DNA from: an uncultured Flavobacteriaceae bacterium
GTDB lineage: Bacteria > Bacteroidota > Bacteroidia > Flavobacteriales > Flavobacteriaceae
Assembly: GCA_913065125.1 (NCBI GenBank)
Contig: CAJYAG010000003.1
Location: 62,001 to 126,000, forward strand
Direction: 5' to 3'
Length of the DNA: 64,000 nucleotides
Shown: positions 18,422 through 26,696 of the stretch, piece by piece
Position numbering within the stretch: the stretch's first letter is position 1
How the letters are laid out: every line of letters begins with the position of its first letter
Notes under the pieces: model-generated
Told to the model about the DNA's origin: nothing
Seen by the model: the letters and a program-made list of their open reading frames with translations, nothing else
The model's database searches: none
Program-made: the position numbers and the translations under genes

Positions 18422-19123
18422 TTATTCAAAAGCAAAATTTAAGAAAACACCACGAGTTCCTAAAAAGTTAACTGGAGAAGTCCATTGACTATTTGCGCTA
18501 TCATCATATTTCAATTCGTTATTCATTGCAAAAACACCACGAATTGAAGGAGAAAATTTAAAGAAGTATAAATAAATATCGATTCCAATTCCAACTTCGT
18601 ACATAAAGTTGTGGGTTTTCATTCTAAATTCTCCGCCAGAATTGTCATTTGCATTTCTTTGATTGCTAGAAAAATTATAATCATAAGAAACTCCAGCCAA
18701 GAGAAAAGGTCTTACATTGTCCATTCTGTCTGTGCTAAATTTAAACACAAATGGAATGTGTAAATATGTAGAGCCAATTTCTCGAATGCTATCTTGCTTA
18801 GAATTTATATGTGTAAAAGCGAGTGTTTTCGTGTTGCTAATTAACCCTGGTTCAAAACGTACATTAATGTTTTTGTGCAAACGTAAATCAGCAATTAAAC
18901 CAACGTTAAATCCGCTAGTTGCCGTTACACTTATATTTGCGTTTGCATAATTACTTGTTTTGTAATCAATCTTAAAATCATTCTGATTTACTCCAAGATA
19001 AAAGCCATAATGTAATTTTTTCTTATCAAAATTTGGTAAATAATTTACTCTGTCCTTTTGTGCAAATAAAGAATTTGAGAAAATAAAAAGGATTCCTAAA
19101 AAAAGTAATTTTAATGGTTTCAT
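18422..19123 (-). CDS. porT: T9SS protein PorT (outer membrane beta barrel)
   Basis: PorT is needed for type IX secretion; F. johnsoniae calls the homologue SprT. 233 residues with a signal peptide ending near residue 22 (FSNSLFAQ) and eight or so predicted amphipathic strands. The block PNFDKKKLHYGFYLGVNQ and the ending GTRGVFLNFAFE fit PorT. Three nt after ubiE, in an nfu-ubiE-porT unit. The fold alone also fits a generic PorT-family barrel, but the ubiE neighbour supports the true T9SS member. Confidence 0.85.
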   Translation of the reverse strand: MKPLKLLFLGILFIFSNSLFAQKDRVNYLPNFDKKKLHYGFYLGVNQNDFKIDYKTSNYANANISVTATSGFNVGLIADLRLHKNINVRFEPGLISNTKTLAFTHINSKQDSIREIGSTYLHIPFVFKFSTDRMDNVRPFLLAGVSYDYNFSSNQRNANDNSGGEFRMKTHNFMYEVGIGIDIYLYFFKFSPSIRGVFAMNNELKYDDSANSQWTSPVNFLGTRGVFLNFAFE

Positions 19124-19126
19124 AGG

Positions 19127-19858
19127 TTACTTTGTAGCTGTATAAATTGATGCTACACCAAAAGTTACAGGTGTATCTGTTGCAGTAGTAAACCCATTTT
19201 TTAGTAAAATATTGTTGAATTTTTCTCCAAAAGGAAAAGAATTTGCAGATTCTGATAAATACGAATAAGCAACTTTATCTTTAGAGAAGAGTTTTCCAAT
19301 TAAAGGCAATATTACAGAACAATGAAAACGATATCCTTGTTTATAAGGAAATTTTGTTGGATTAGAAGTTTCTAAAATCACCAACTTTCCGTTTGGTTTT
19401 AAAACACGTTTAATCTCTGTTAAACCTTTGTCTAAATTTGCAAAATTACGAACACCAAATGAAACGGTAATCGCATCAAAAGTTTCATCTTTAAACGGCA
19501 TATTTTCAGAATCGCCAACAATCATTTCTATTTTGTCTGATAAATTTGCTTTGGCAATTTTTTGTTTTCCAACTTCTAACATTCCTGCAGAAATATCTAA
19601 ACCTGTAATTTTATCAGGATTTAAAGAATTCATCATAATTGCTAAATCTCCAGTTCCTGTTGCAATATCTAAAATTTGCTTCGGATTGTTTTCGCCAACA
19701 ATAGCAACTACTTTTTTGCGCCATTTTACATCAATTCCAAAAGAAATAACACGATTTAATCCATCATAATTTTCAGAAATATTATCAAACATTTGAGCGA
19801 CTTGCTCTTTTTTTCCTAATTCTGAATTTTTGTATGGGTTTATTTTTTCTGCTGACAT
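19127..19858 (-). CDS. ubiE: Demethylmenaquinone methyltransferase
   Basis: SAM-dependent C-methyltransferase that finishes menaquinone. 243 residues with [10 protein letters not shown] (SAM-binding loop), the SFGVRNFAN segment and the [13 protein letters not shown] post-motif. Since flavobacteria make menaquinone and not ubiquinone, the menaquinone role (MenG) is meant. Between nfu and porT with gaps of 4 and 3 nt, so likely one transcript. Confidence 0.95.
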   Translation of the reverse strand: MSAEKINPYKNSELGKKEQVAQMFDNISENYDGLNRVISFGIDVKWRKKVVAIVGENNPKQILDIATGTGDLAIMMNSLNPDKITGLDISAGMLEVGKQKIAKANLSDKIEMIVGDSENMPFKDETFDAITVSFGVRNFANLDKGLTEIKRVLKPNGKLVILETSNPTKFPYKQGYRFHCSVILPLIGKLFSKDKVAYSYLSESANSFPFGEKFNNILLKNGFTTATDTPVTFGVASIYTATK

Positions 19859-19862
19859 TTTC

Positions 19863-20759
19863 TTATCCGTTTATTGCAACAACTTCGTTAATTTGATTTG
19901 GTAACATTTCTTTTAGCATGGTTTCAATTCCGTTTTTTAACGTTATTGTTGATGACGGACAACCACTACAAGCGCCTTGTAAAACAACACTTACAACTTT
20001 ACTATCTTGATTGTAAGATTTAAAGGCGATATTACCACCATCCGAAGCAACTGCAGGCTTTATGTATTCATCTAAAATACTAACAATTTTTGCAGAAGTT
20101 TCATCCAAATTTTCTGGAGTAATACTTTCAGATTCTTTTTTTTCTTTTTCTGCTTTAGGGATTTGTTTGATAATAGTTTTGTCTTCTTGTAAATACTTAA
20201 GAATAAATGTTCTTAATTCGGTTCTAATTTCATCCCATTCTACCATATCAAACTTTGTAATTGAAATGTAGTTTTCTGAAATAAAAACTTCTTTTACAAA
20301 GGGAAAATGGAATAAAGCTTGTGCAAGTGGCGATGTTGCATTTGCTTCATCAATATTTTTACATTCAACATCTGTAGTTGTTAGCGATTTTGTAGTTCCA
20401 AATTTCATTACTGATGGATTTGGAGTCACTTCTGCATACACTTCAATAGCTTGTTTTTTTTCAGTTTCCTTTATTACACTATTCCCGTCATTTAGATAGG
20501 ATTCAATTTGTTCTCTAACTTCTTCTTGAACATCTGTCCATTCAACAATATCAAATTTTTGAATTGCAATAAAATTAGCTGTTATAAAAACTTTCTTAAC
20601 AAATGGTAAATAAAATAACTGTTGTGCTAACGGAGCGTTCTTTGCTTCGTCAATATTATTAAATTCATAGCTTCCACCATTAATCAAAATAGAAGTACTT
20701 GTAAATTTAATGATAGAATCGTTTGTTGTATTTTGTATAGAAATTGCTGTTTTACTCAT
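19863..20759 (-). CDS. NifU-like Fe-S scaffold with duplicated Nfu N-terminal domain
   Basis: 298 residues from the ATG at 20759 (MSKTAISIQ); an in-frame ATG at 20798 would add 13 residues and begin upstream of the likely 5' end only marginally, so the inner start is preferred. The C-terminal NifU domain carries the cluster-binding GACSGCPSS (CxxC). Two Nfu_N-like domains precede it: [17 protein letters not shown] with DIVEW, and [17 protein letters not shown] with DMVEW. Only the second is preceded by the TPNPSVMKF signature. Predicted to carry and deliver Fe-S clusters. Operon with ubiE and porT. Confidence 0.9.
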   Translation of the reverse strand: MSKTAISIQNTTNDSIIKFTSTSILINGGSYEFNNIDEAKNAPLAQQLFYLPFVKKVFITANFIAIQKFDIVEWTDVQEEVREQIESYLNDGNSVIKETEKKQAIEVYAEVTPNPSVMKFGTTKSLTTTDVECKNIDEANATSPLAQALFHFPFVKEVFISENYISITKFDMVEWDEIRTELRTFILKYLQEDKTIIKQIPKAEKEKKESESITPENLDETSAKIVSILDEYIKPAVASDGGNIAFKSYNQDSKVVSVVLQGACSGCPSSTITLKNGIETMLKEMLPNQINEVVAING

Positions 20760-20806
20760 AATAATATAGATGTGATTCGATTGAATTTCATCGAACAAAT
20801 GTTTGA

Positions 20807-20840
20807 CAAAATTAAGGTAAAAATATGAATGAATAGCAAA
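20807..20840 (-). promoter_or_regulatory. Promoter of nfu-ubiE-porT
   Basis: Minus strand TTTG (20837-20840), 22-nt spacer, TAATTTTG (20807-20814). Predicted start near 20801, leader about 40 nt to the ATG at 20759, which also supports that start over 20798. Confidence 0.55.
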
Positions 20841-20869
20841 GACCTCAAAGGTTTATTTCCGATGAGGTC
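20841..20869 (-). terminator. Possible terminator of the FadL-family gene
   Basis: GACCTCA (20841-20847) / TGAGGTC (20863-20869), the same 7-bp stem as the clpX terminator, 26 nt after the stop at 20895. The minus-strand tail (TTTGCTATTC) is weak, so termination may be partial or the stem may be degenerate. Confidence 0.4.
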
Positions 20870-20894
20870 TCGCTTGTTTTTAAGATTAATTCTT

Positions 20895-22280
20895 TTATAA
20901 ATTGATGCTAAATGTAAATGTTAAAATGCGGTTATCAATTTTTAAATCTGCCGCTTTTACTTGATTGTATTGTGGGTAAAAATGATACAACTGGGTATTT
21001 GTTTTGTTTTGATATGCAACATCTAATTTTACATTTCCAAAAGTATATCCTGCTCCGTAAGAATATCCCTTGATATTATCTGATGCGATTGCGTTAGCGT
21101 CTGGACTCTCAGAATAGTGATATCCACCACGCAAACTAAGTAGTTTAAAGCGCCATTCTGTTCCTACGTTTAATGTATAAGTGTTTCTTAGGTTGTTGTT
21201 AAAAAATTGATTTTCTACAGTAAAATCTCCGTTAGAGAGTTTTAGTTTTTTGTAATTATTTAAAGTGTAATCTGCACTTATCAATCCATTTTTGCCAAAA
21301 ATATACGCAATACTTGCTGTTGTTTTTGCAGGAGTTTTTAATTTATAAGAAAATGCTTGAACAGGAAAATAGTTACCTGCTGTGTTGTCATAAATTGTGT
21401 TGTTATTAGTTACTTCTATTTTAGTATCGCCTAAAAAACCGTCATTATTTAAAATATTGGTTTCTTCATTTATCTCTGTAAACCAAGTTGGTGTTTGATA
21501 AGAAAAACCTAACCGTAAGCTTTTTGTTGCTTTGTAAATTGCTCCAGCGCTTATAGAAAATCCGGTTCCTAATGTATTGTTTTCTTGATAAAATTTAGCA
21601 TTTAACACATTTCCAGAACCATCCTTATTTTGTTCGGTTAAAAAAGATTGTTGAGAAAATTTTAAATCATACGTATTTATAGATGCACCTAAATATAAAT
21701 CGTTTTGATACACACCAGAAATTGCAAAATTATATTCTGAAATTTCACCTTTATATGCTGTGCTAAACTGTTGAGAATCTGAATTTAAATATTGAGTTTT
21801 AGGATTTCCTGTATCTAAAGGAAACTCTGTAAATGTTGCAAAACCACTATTTCCGTTTGCAATAAAATTTGTATCAAAATTATTTCTTATAGAATAATTA
21901 AAGCTAAACGCAAATTTAGACCAATCGCTATTTGAATAACTGTTATAGACAAAAACTGCTCCAGCTTGAGAAAAGTTAAAATAATCTTCTTGTGTGCTCG
22001 TAGAGTTGCCGTAATAAGTAGTTTTTATTTCTGCAGCTCTAGAGTCAAAAGTTGCTGTAAATAAGCTATTGTTAAAAATAGCACCGCTTGCAGGATTTAT
22101 TTTTATTGCACTAACATCTCCACCCAATGCACCAAATGCGCCACTCATTGCATTGTATCTTGCAGCACCTGTATTGTTGTCTTTTGAAAATAAAATAGCT
22201 AAATCTTCATAGCCTAAACTTTGCGAAAAACTAGGCAAAGAAATTGCACAAAAGAGTACAAATAATGTAACTTTTTTCAT
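20895..22280 (-). CDS. OmpP1/FadL/TodX-family outer membrane transport protein
   Basis: 461 residues; signal peptide (MKKVTLFVLFCAISLPSFSQ) then a long beta-barrel with the N-terminal GAARYNAMSGAFGALGGD motif followed by INPASGA, typical of FadL-family long-chain hydrophobic compound channels. PorV of the T9SS belongs to the same superfamily but is shorter (roughly 380-400 residues as I recall), so I call it a general FadL-type porin. Follows the low-complexity lipoprotein gene by 23 nt on the same strand, so probably one operon. Confidence 0.88.
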   Translation of the reverse strand: MKKVTLFVLFCAISLPSFSQSLGYEDLAILFSKDNNTGAARYNAMSGAFGALGGDVSAIKINPASGAIFNNSLFTATFDSRAAEIKTTYYGNSTSTQEDYFNFSQAGAVFVYNSYSNSDWSKFAFSFNYSIRNNFDTNFIANGNSGFATFTEFPLDTGNPKTQYLNSDSQQFSTAYKGEISEYNFAISGVYQNDLYLGASINTYDLKFSQQSFLTEQNKDGSGNVLNAKFYQENNTLGTGFSISAGAIYKATKSLRLGFSYQTPTWFTEINEETNILNNDGFLGDTKIEVTNNNTIYDNTAGNYFPVQAFSYKLKTPAKTTASIAYIFGKNGLISADYTLNNYKKLKLSNGDFTVENQFFNNNLRNTYTLNVGTEWRFKLLSLRGGYHYSESPDANAIASDNIKGYSYGAGYTFGNVKLDVAYQNKTNTQLYHFYPQYNQVKAADLKIDNRILTFTFSINL

Positions 22281-22303
22281 TTTTTAAATTTAAATATCGT
22301 TTG

Positions 22304-23284
22304 TTAATTTCCTCTTCTTTTAGAAGTATTGCTACTTCTTGTGCTAGAACTTTTTACTGATGAATTTCTATTAGAAGATGTATTTGATCTATATGATTTA
22401 TTTGAACTTGAAGAACTTCTTCTCGTTGTATTGTATGTTTTTTTATTAGACGAATTTGACCTGTTATTTGCAGAATTATTTCGTTTTGTATTGGTTCTTC
22501 TTGTTGTGTTTGTAGAGTTTCTTCTGGTGCTGTTGTTGTTATTCTGAATCGAATTACTTCTTCTTCTCGTATTGTAATTTGTATTGTTAAAAATAGATTT
22601 AACTCTAGTGTTTACAGATGAAGCTCTTCTGCTTGAATTTGTGTTTTTAGAATTGTAAAAAAAAGAATTTCTTCTGCTCGATGTGTTTACAGAATTTCGT
22701 TTTGAGTACGTATAATTTCTGTTGTTGTCATAATATCTTGTGTTTCTGTAATAAGGTCTGTTATAATAATAAGGTGAATAATAAAAATTATAAAATCTAT
22801 AATTATTGTAATATCCATATTGGTAAGGGTAGTATGCATAGTCGCCATAAAAACCATATCTAAACCCCCATTGATAGCCCCAATAGCGGTCATAATCATA
22901 AAAATCCCAATAATTTCTAAATCTGTTTCTTACGTTGATGTTGATGGTAATATCATCATCATTATTGGTAGTATAACCCCAAGGATCGTTGTTGTAATTG
23001 TCATCTAAATCGTTGTATGAAGTATAATCATCTACATCCGTAAAAACAGTTTCCTCTGTGATGTCGTTAAAAGCATTAATTTCTTCTTTAAAATAACTGT
23101 CTTCTACATTTTGATATCTTTTTGTGTTTGTAACAAAAACCTTTTCTTCAACATTGCCGTCATCATAAATTCCATCATTAGTATAAACACTTTGGTAAGT
23201 CCCGCATGATACTAATACTAAATTTGCAAAAATTGCAAGGCCAAGATAGTAAGCTATTTTTTTTGGATATGATTGAGATTTCAT
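22304..23284 (-). CDS. Prion-like Tyr/Asn/Ser/Arg-rich lipoprotein
   Basis: 326 residues. Lipoprotein signal with a lipobox at C27 (LVLVSC), then an acidic, Asp/Asn-rich part (to about 115), a Tyr/Arg/Asn-rich centre (about 116-185; YYPYQYGYYNNY) and a C-terminal Ser/Arg/Asn/Thr-rich tail (about 190-326) made of RRNS, TRRNS, SSNKS-like units. Almost no hydrophobic core outside the centre, so most of the mature protein should be disordered or form aromatic-driven assemblies. Composition and frame are consistent to the stop, so it is not a misread. Function unknown; 136 nt upstream the divergent proS begins. Confidence 0.85.
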   Translation of the reverse strand: MKSQSYPKKIAYYLGLAIFANLVLVSCGTYQSVYTNDGIYDDGNVEEKVFVTNTKRYQNVEDSYFKEEINAFNDITEETVFTDVDDYTSYNDLDDNYNNDPWGYTTNNDDDITININVRNRFRNYWDFYDYDRYWGYQWGFRYGFYGDYAYYPYQYGYYNNYRFYNFYYSPYYYNRPYYRNTRYYDNNRNYTYSKRNSVNTSSRRNSFFYNSKNTNSSRRASSVNTRVKSIFNNTNYNTRRRSNSIQNNNNSTRRNSTNTTRRTNTKRNNSANNRSNSSNKKTYNTTRRSSSSSNKSYRSNTSSNRNSSVKSSSTRSSNTSKRRGN

Positions 23285-23334
23285 AATATATATAGATCAG
23301 ATTAATATTGTTTTGCAAAAAAATTAAACTTTGA

Positions 23335-23365
23335 TTGGGACACTAATCTTTTTGCATTAGTTTTG
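23335..23365 (+). promoter_or_regulatory. Promoter of proS
   Basis: TTG (23335-23337), 20-nt spacer, TAGTTTTG (23358-23365). Predicted start near 23370, leader about 50 nt. Confidence 0.6.
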
Positions 23366-23420
23366 TGCAGGATTTTAAATCCACTATAAAGATAACAAGT
23401 TTTATGCCAAACTTTTAAAT

Positions 23421-24899
23421 ATGGGTAAGAAGTTAACGACAAGAAAAGAAGATTATTCTAAATGGTATAACGAATTAGTTGTAAAAGCTGATTTAGCAGA
23501 AAACTCTGCCGTTAGAGGATGTATGGTTATAAAGCCCTACGGATATGCCATTTGGGAGAAAATGCAATCAGAATTAGATAGAATGTTTAAGGAAACTGGA
23601 CATGAAAATGCCTATTTCCCATTATTTGTGCCAAAAAGTTTGTTTGAAGCAGAAGAGAAAAATGCAGAAGGTTTTGCGAAAGAATGTGCAGTTGTAACGC
23701 ATTATCGTTTGCAAAATGATCCTGATAAACCAGGCAAACTTCGTGTAGATCCAGAAGCAAAATTAGAAGAAGAATTGGTGGTAAGACCAACATCTGAAGC
23801 AATTATTTGGAATACTTATAAAGGTTGGATTCAATCCTATAGAGATTTGCCTTTATTAATAAATCAATGGGCAAATGTAGTTCGATGGGAAATGCGAACA
23901 CGTTTGTTTTTAAGAACAGCAGAATTTTTATGGCAAGAAGGCCATACTGCACATGCAACAAAAAAAGAAGCAATTGCAGAAGCAAAACAAATGCAAGAAG
24001 TATATGCAGAATTTGCAGAAAACTTTATGGCCATGCCAGTTGTAAAAGGAGCAAAATCAGAAAGCGAACGTTTTGCTGGTGCAGAAGATACTTTTACTAT
24101 TGAAGCATTAATGCAAGACGGAAAAGCATTGCAAGCAGGAACATCACACTTTTTGGGGCAAAATTTCGCCAAAGCTTTTGATGTAAAATATACTTCTAAA
24201 GAAGGAAAGCAAGAATATGTTTGGGCAACTTCTTGGGGAGTTTCAACACGTTTGATTGGTGGTTTAATAATGACGCATTCAGATGATTTTGGATTGGTTT
24301 TACCACCAAAATTAGCGCCAATTCAAGTTGTAATTGTGCCAATTTATAAAAATGATGAACAACTAGAAGCAATTTCAGAAAAAGTTTCGGAATTTGTAAA
24401 GGGATTCAAGGAAAAAGGAATTTCTGTTAAATTTGATGCTAGAGATACGTTTAGACCTGGAGCAAAATTTGCTGAATATGAGTTGAAAGGGGTTCCTGTA
24501 AGAATAGCTTTTGGAGCTAGAGATTTAGAAAATAATACAGTTGAGGTTGCACGTAGAGACACTTTGGAAAAGCAAACCGTTTCTCAAGATGTTGTTGTGA
24601 ATTTTATTGAGGATTTATTAAATCAAATTCAAGAGAATTTATTTAATAGAGCAGTTAAATATAGAAGTAATCATACTACAGAAGTTACAACTTTTGATGA
24701 ATTTAAAGAGGTGGTCGAAACAAAGGGTGGTTTTGTTTTGGCGCATTGGGACGGAACAGAAGAAACCGAAGATAAGATTAAAGAAATAACCAAAGCAACC
24801 ATTAGATGCATTCCAAATGACACTAAATTTGAAAAAGGAATTTGTGTATTTTCGGGGAAACCGTCAAGTAAAAAAGTGTTGTTTGCGAAGGCCTATTAA
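23421..24899 (+). CDS. proS: Prolyl-tRNA synthetase (short, archaeal/eukaryotic-like type)
   Basis: Charges tRNA-Pro. 492 residues, which fits the ProS type 3 (archaeal/eukaryotic-like) without the bacterial insertion editing domain. Class II motif 2 ([21 protein letters not shown]) and motif 3 ([17 protein letters not shown]) are present, then an anticodon-binding domain and the C-terminal extension with [20 protein letters not shown]. Directly upstream of tRNA-Glu and rpsT, but these have a separate strong promoter. Confidence 0.97.
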   Translation: MGKKLTTRKEDYSKWYNELVVKADLAENSAVRGCMVIKPYGYAIWEKMQSELDRMFKETGHENAYFPLFVPKSLFEAEEKNAEGFAKECAVVTHYRLQNDPDKPGKLRVDPEAKLEEELVVRPTSEAIIWNTYKGWIQSYRDLPLLINQWANVVRWEMRTRLFLRTAEFLWQEGHTAHATKKEAIAEAKQMQEVYAEFAENFMAMPVVKGAKSESERFAGAEDTFTIEALMQDGKALQAGTSHFLGQNFAKAFDVKYTSKEGKQEYVWATSWGVSTRLIGGLIMTHSDDFGLVLPPKLAPIQVVIVPIYKNDEQLEAISEKVSEFVKGFKEKGISVKFDARDTFRPGAKFAEYELKGVPVRIAFGARDLENNTVEVARRDTLEKQTVSQDVVVNFIEDLLNQIQENLFNRAVKYRSNHTTEVTTFDEFKEVVETKGGFVLAHWDGTEETEDKIKEITKATIRCIPNDTKFEKGICVFSGKPSSKKVLFAKAY

Positions 24900-24926
24900 A
24901 TATTTTTAAAAAAAATTAAAAAACTA

Positions 24927-24956
24927 TTGCAGAGTTTCAAAAACGTTGTATATTTG
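24927..24956 (+). promoter_or_regulatory. Promoter of tRNA-Glu-rpsT
   Basis: TTG (24927-24929), 19-nt spacer, TATATTTG (24949-24956): close to the Bacteroidota consensus in both boxes and spacing. Start near 24961; the mature tRNA begins at 24985, leaving about 24 nt of leader to be trimmed. Confidence 0.8.
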
Positions 24957-24984
24957 CACCCGCAATCGGTAATAAGATTGTAAT

Positions 24985-25056
24985 GGTCCGTTCGTCTAGG
25001 GGTTAGGACGCCAGGTTTTCATCCTGGTAACACGGGTTCGATTCCCGTACGGACTA
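24985..25056 (+). tRNA. tRNA-Glu (anticodon TTC)
   Basis: Cloverleaf can be drawn: acceptor GGTCCGT/ACGGACT with discriminator A, D arm with GTCTAGGGGTTAGGAC, anticodon stem CCAGG/CCTGG and loop TTTTCAT (anticodon TTC), T arm CGGGTTCGATTCCCG. First acceptor pair is G-T (wobble). CCA is not encoded; the 3' flank is CAAG. It reads straight into rpsT 30 nt later, so co-transcription is likely. Confidence 0.96.
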
Positions 25057-25086
25057 CAAGTTTTAAAATAAACTAAAATAAACATT

Positions 25087-25338
25087 ATGGCAAATCATAA
25101 GTCAGCTTTAAAAAGAATTAGAAGTAACGAAGCAAAGAGGTTAAGAAACAAGTATCAGCATAAAACTACAAGAAATGCTGTAAGAAATTTGCGTGCAGTT
25201 GAAGATAAAAAAGAAGCTGAAGCATTATTACCTTCTGTTATTGCAATGTTAGATAAGTTAGCAAAGAACAATATTGTTCATGTTAATAAAGCGAGTAATT
25301 TAAAATCTAAATTAACAAAGCACGTAGCTGCATTGTAA
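25087..25338 (+). CDS. rpsT: 30S ribosomal protein S20
   Basis: 83 residues of Lys/Arg/Ala-rich helical sequence (MANHKSALKRIR start, HVNKASNLKSKLTK end) typical of S20, which binds 16S rRNA. Begins 30 nt after tRNA-Glu, so the transcript probably runs through the tRNA from the promoter at 24927-24956. Ended by a strong shared terminator. Confidence 0.98.
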   Translation: MANHKSALKRIRSNEAKRLRNKYQHKTTRNAVRNLRAVEDKKEAEALLPSVIAMLDKLAKNNIVHVNKASNLKSKLTKHVAAL

Positions 25339-25358
25339 TTTTTAGATTAAACAATACA

Positions 25359-25391
25359 AAAAAGCGTTCTGAATTTCAGAACGCTTTTTTT
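25359..25391. terminator. Bidirectional terminator of rpsT and rodA
   Basis: Perfect stem GCGTTCTGAA/TTTCAGAACGC within 25364-25384, flanked by A and T runs. Lies between convergent rpsT and rodA. The same hairpin with identical flanks recurs after gldN (52294-52314). Confidence 0.9.
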
Positions 25392-25418
25392 ATTTTATAA
25401 TTTCGTTGAATTTTAGCA

Positions 25419-26696
25419 TTACCAATCATAACCTTTATTTGCATCTAACTTAATAAAGATAAATAATAGTAATGTAAATCCCCAAAGAGAAGATCCGCCG
25501 TAACTAAAAAACGGTAAAGGAATTCCTACTGTTGGTAATAACTGAATTACCATTCCAATATTTATTACTACATGAAAAAAGAGAATGGAGGCTAATCCAT
25601 ATCCGTAAATTCTTCCAAATTTATTTTTATGAGTTTCTGCTAAATAAATGATTCGATAGAGTAGTAGCATAAACAAAACGATAACAAAAGCACTTCCTGT
25701 AAAACCCCATTCTTCACCAACCGTTGTAAAAATATAATCGGTGTCTTGTTCTGGCACAAAATTTCCTTGCGTTCTATCACCTTGTAAAAAACCTTTTCCA
25801 AACCCCCCACCAGAACTAATTGCTTGTAAAGATTGATTTGTGTTATACCCAATTTTTTTTGTGTCTTGAGAAAGGCCTAAAAGAATTTCGAATCGATCTC
25901 TTTGGTGTTGCTCAAAAACATTATTAAAGATATAACCAGAACTAAAAATATATAGTCCAAAAATTAGATATAGCCCAAGAATTTTATGCCAATTAAACTT
26001 AAAATATCCTTTGTTTTTCTTTAAAAAATAAAAAACAATTATAGTTAATAGTGCAAAAACAACAGAGATGATTGTGGTTGGTCCAAAAAGTAATGTTAGT
26101 AAAAACAATACAATAGCAAGTGCGCCAATAGTGATATAGTTTAATGTTAGTCCTTCTCTGTTTAATACAAAAAAGAAAGAAAGATATACCAATACAGAAC
26201 CTAGATCTGGTTGTAATGCAATTAAAACTGCGGGTAAAAAAATGATGATAAACGCTTTTATTTGATTTTTTACTAGTTTTAAATTGTAATGACGATCACT
26301 AAGTAGCTTAGCAATTGCTAATGCAGTAAATGCTTTAGCAAATTCTGATGGCTGAAAACTTGCGTTTCCAAATCCATACCATGAAGTTGCACCATTAATA
26401 TTTTTACCAAAGAAGAAAAGTCCAACTAAAGAAAGAATGCCTAATAAATATAAAATACTTGCAAATTTTTCGTAAAATTTTGAATTAAAAAAAAGTATGA
26501 AAATAATTAACGGAACACATAATATTATCCATAACAACTGCTTTCCAAATCTAGTAGACAGATCAAAAATCTCAGAATTATTATCAGTAGTTGTAGCAGC
26601 AAAAATGTTCATCCAGCCAAAACCAACTAAAGTAATATAGAGGATTACTAAAATCCAATCTATACCATAAAAAATATTATTTTTTTCTACTCTCAA
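25419..26696 (-). CDS. rodA: Rod-shape SEDS glycosyltransferase RodA
   Basis: Membrane peptidoglycan glycosyltransferase of the elongasome, about ten transmembrane helices in 425 residues. The SEDS motifs FQPSEFAK, ALQPDLGSVLVY, GTTVGEEWGF-like (FTTVGEEWGFTG) and the end SYGGSSLW are present. Overlaps mrdA by 4 nt; last gene of the mreB-mreC-mreD-mrdA-rodA series. Confidence 0.96.
   Translation of the reverse strand: MRVEKNNIFYGIDWILVILYITLVGFGWMNIFAATTTDNNSEIFDLSTRFGKQLLWIILCVPLIIFILFFNSKFYEKFASILYLLGILSLVGLFFFGKNINGATSWYGFGNASFQPSEFAKAFTALAIAKLLSDRHYNLKLVKNQIKAFIIIFLPAVLIALQPDLGSVLVYLSFFFVLNREGLTLNYITIGALAIVLFLLTLLFGPTTIISVVFALLTIIVFYFLKKNKGYFKFNWHKILGLYLIFGLYIFSSGYIFNNVFEQHQRDRFEILLGLSQDTKKIGYNTNQSLQAISSGGGFGKGFLQGDRTQGNFVPEQDTDYIFTTVGEEWGFTGSAFVIVLFMLLLYRIIYLAETHKNKFGRIYGYGLASILFFHVVINIGMVIQLLPTVGIPLPFFSYGGSSLWGFTLLLFIFIKLDANKGYDW

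Noticed and set aside
20841..20869. Second copy of a clpX-type terminator as a mobile repeat
   Set aside because: Stem of seven pairs is the same but loop and tail differ, so chance or convergent use is more likely; kept only as a weak terminator.
22329..22547. Leu/Val/Glu-rich frame on the plus strand
   Set aside because: Reverse complement of the Ser/Arg/Asn-rich lipoprotein tail; artefact of low complexity.
22304..22700. Repeat-like block that could be mistaken for a CRISPR array
   Set aside because: The repetition comes from Ser/Arg/Asn codons in a lipoprotein gene; no constant-length spacers or direct repeats.
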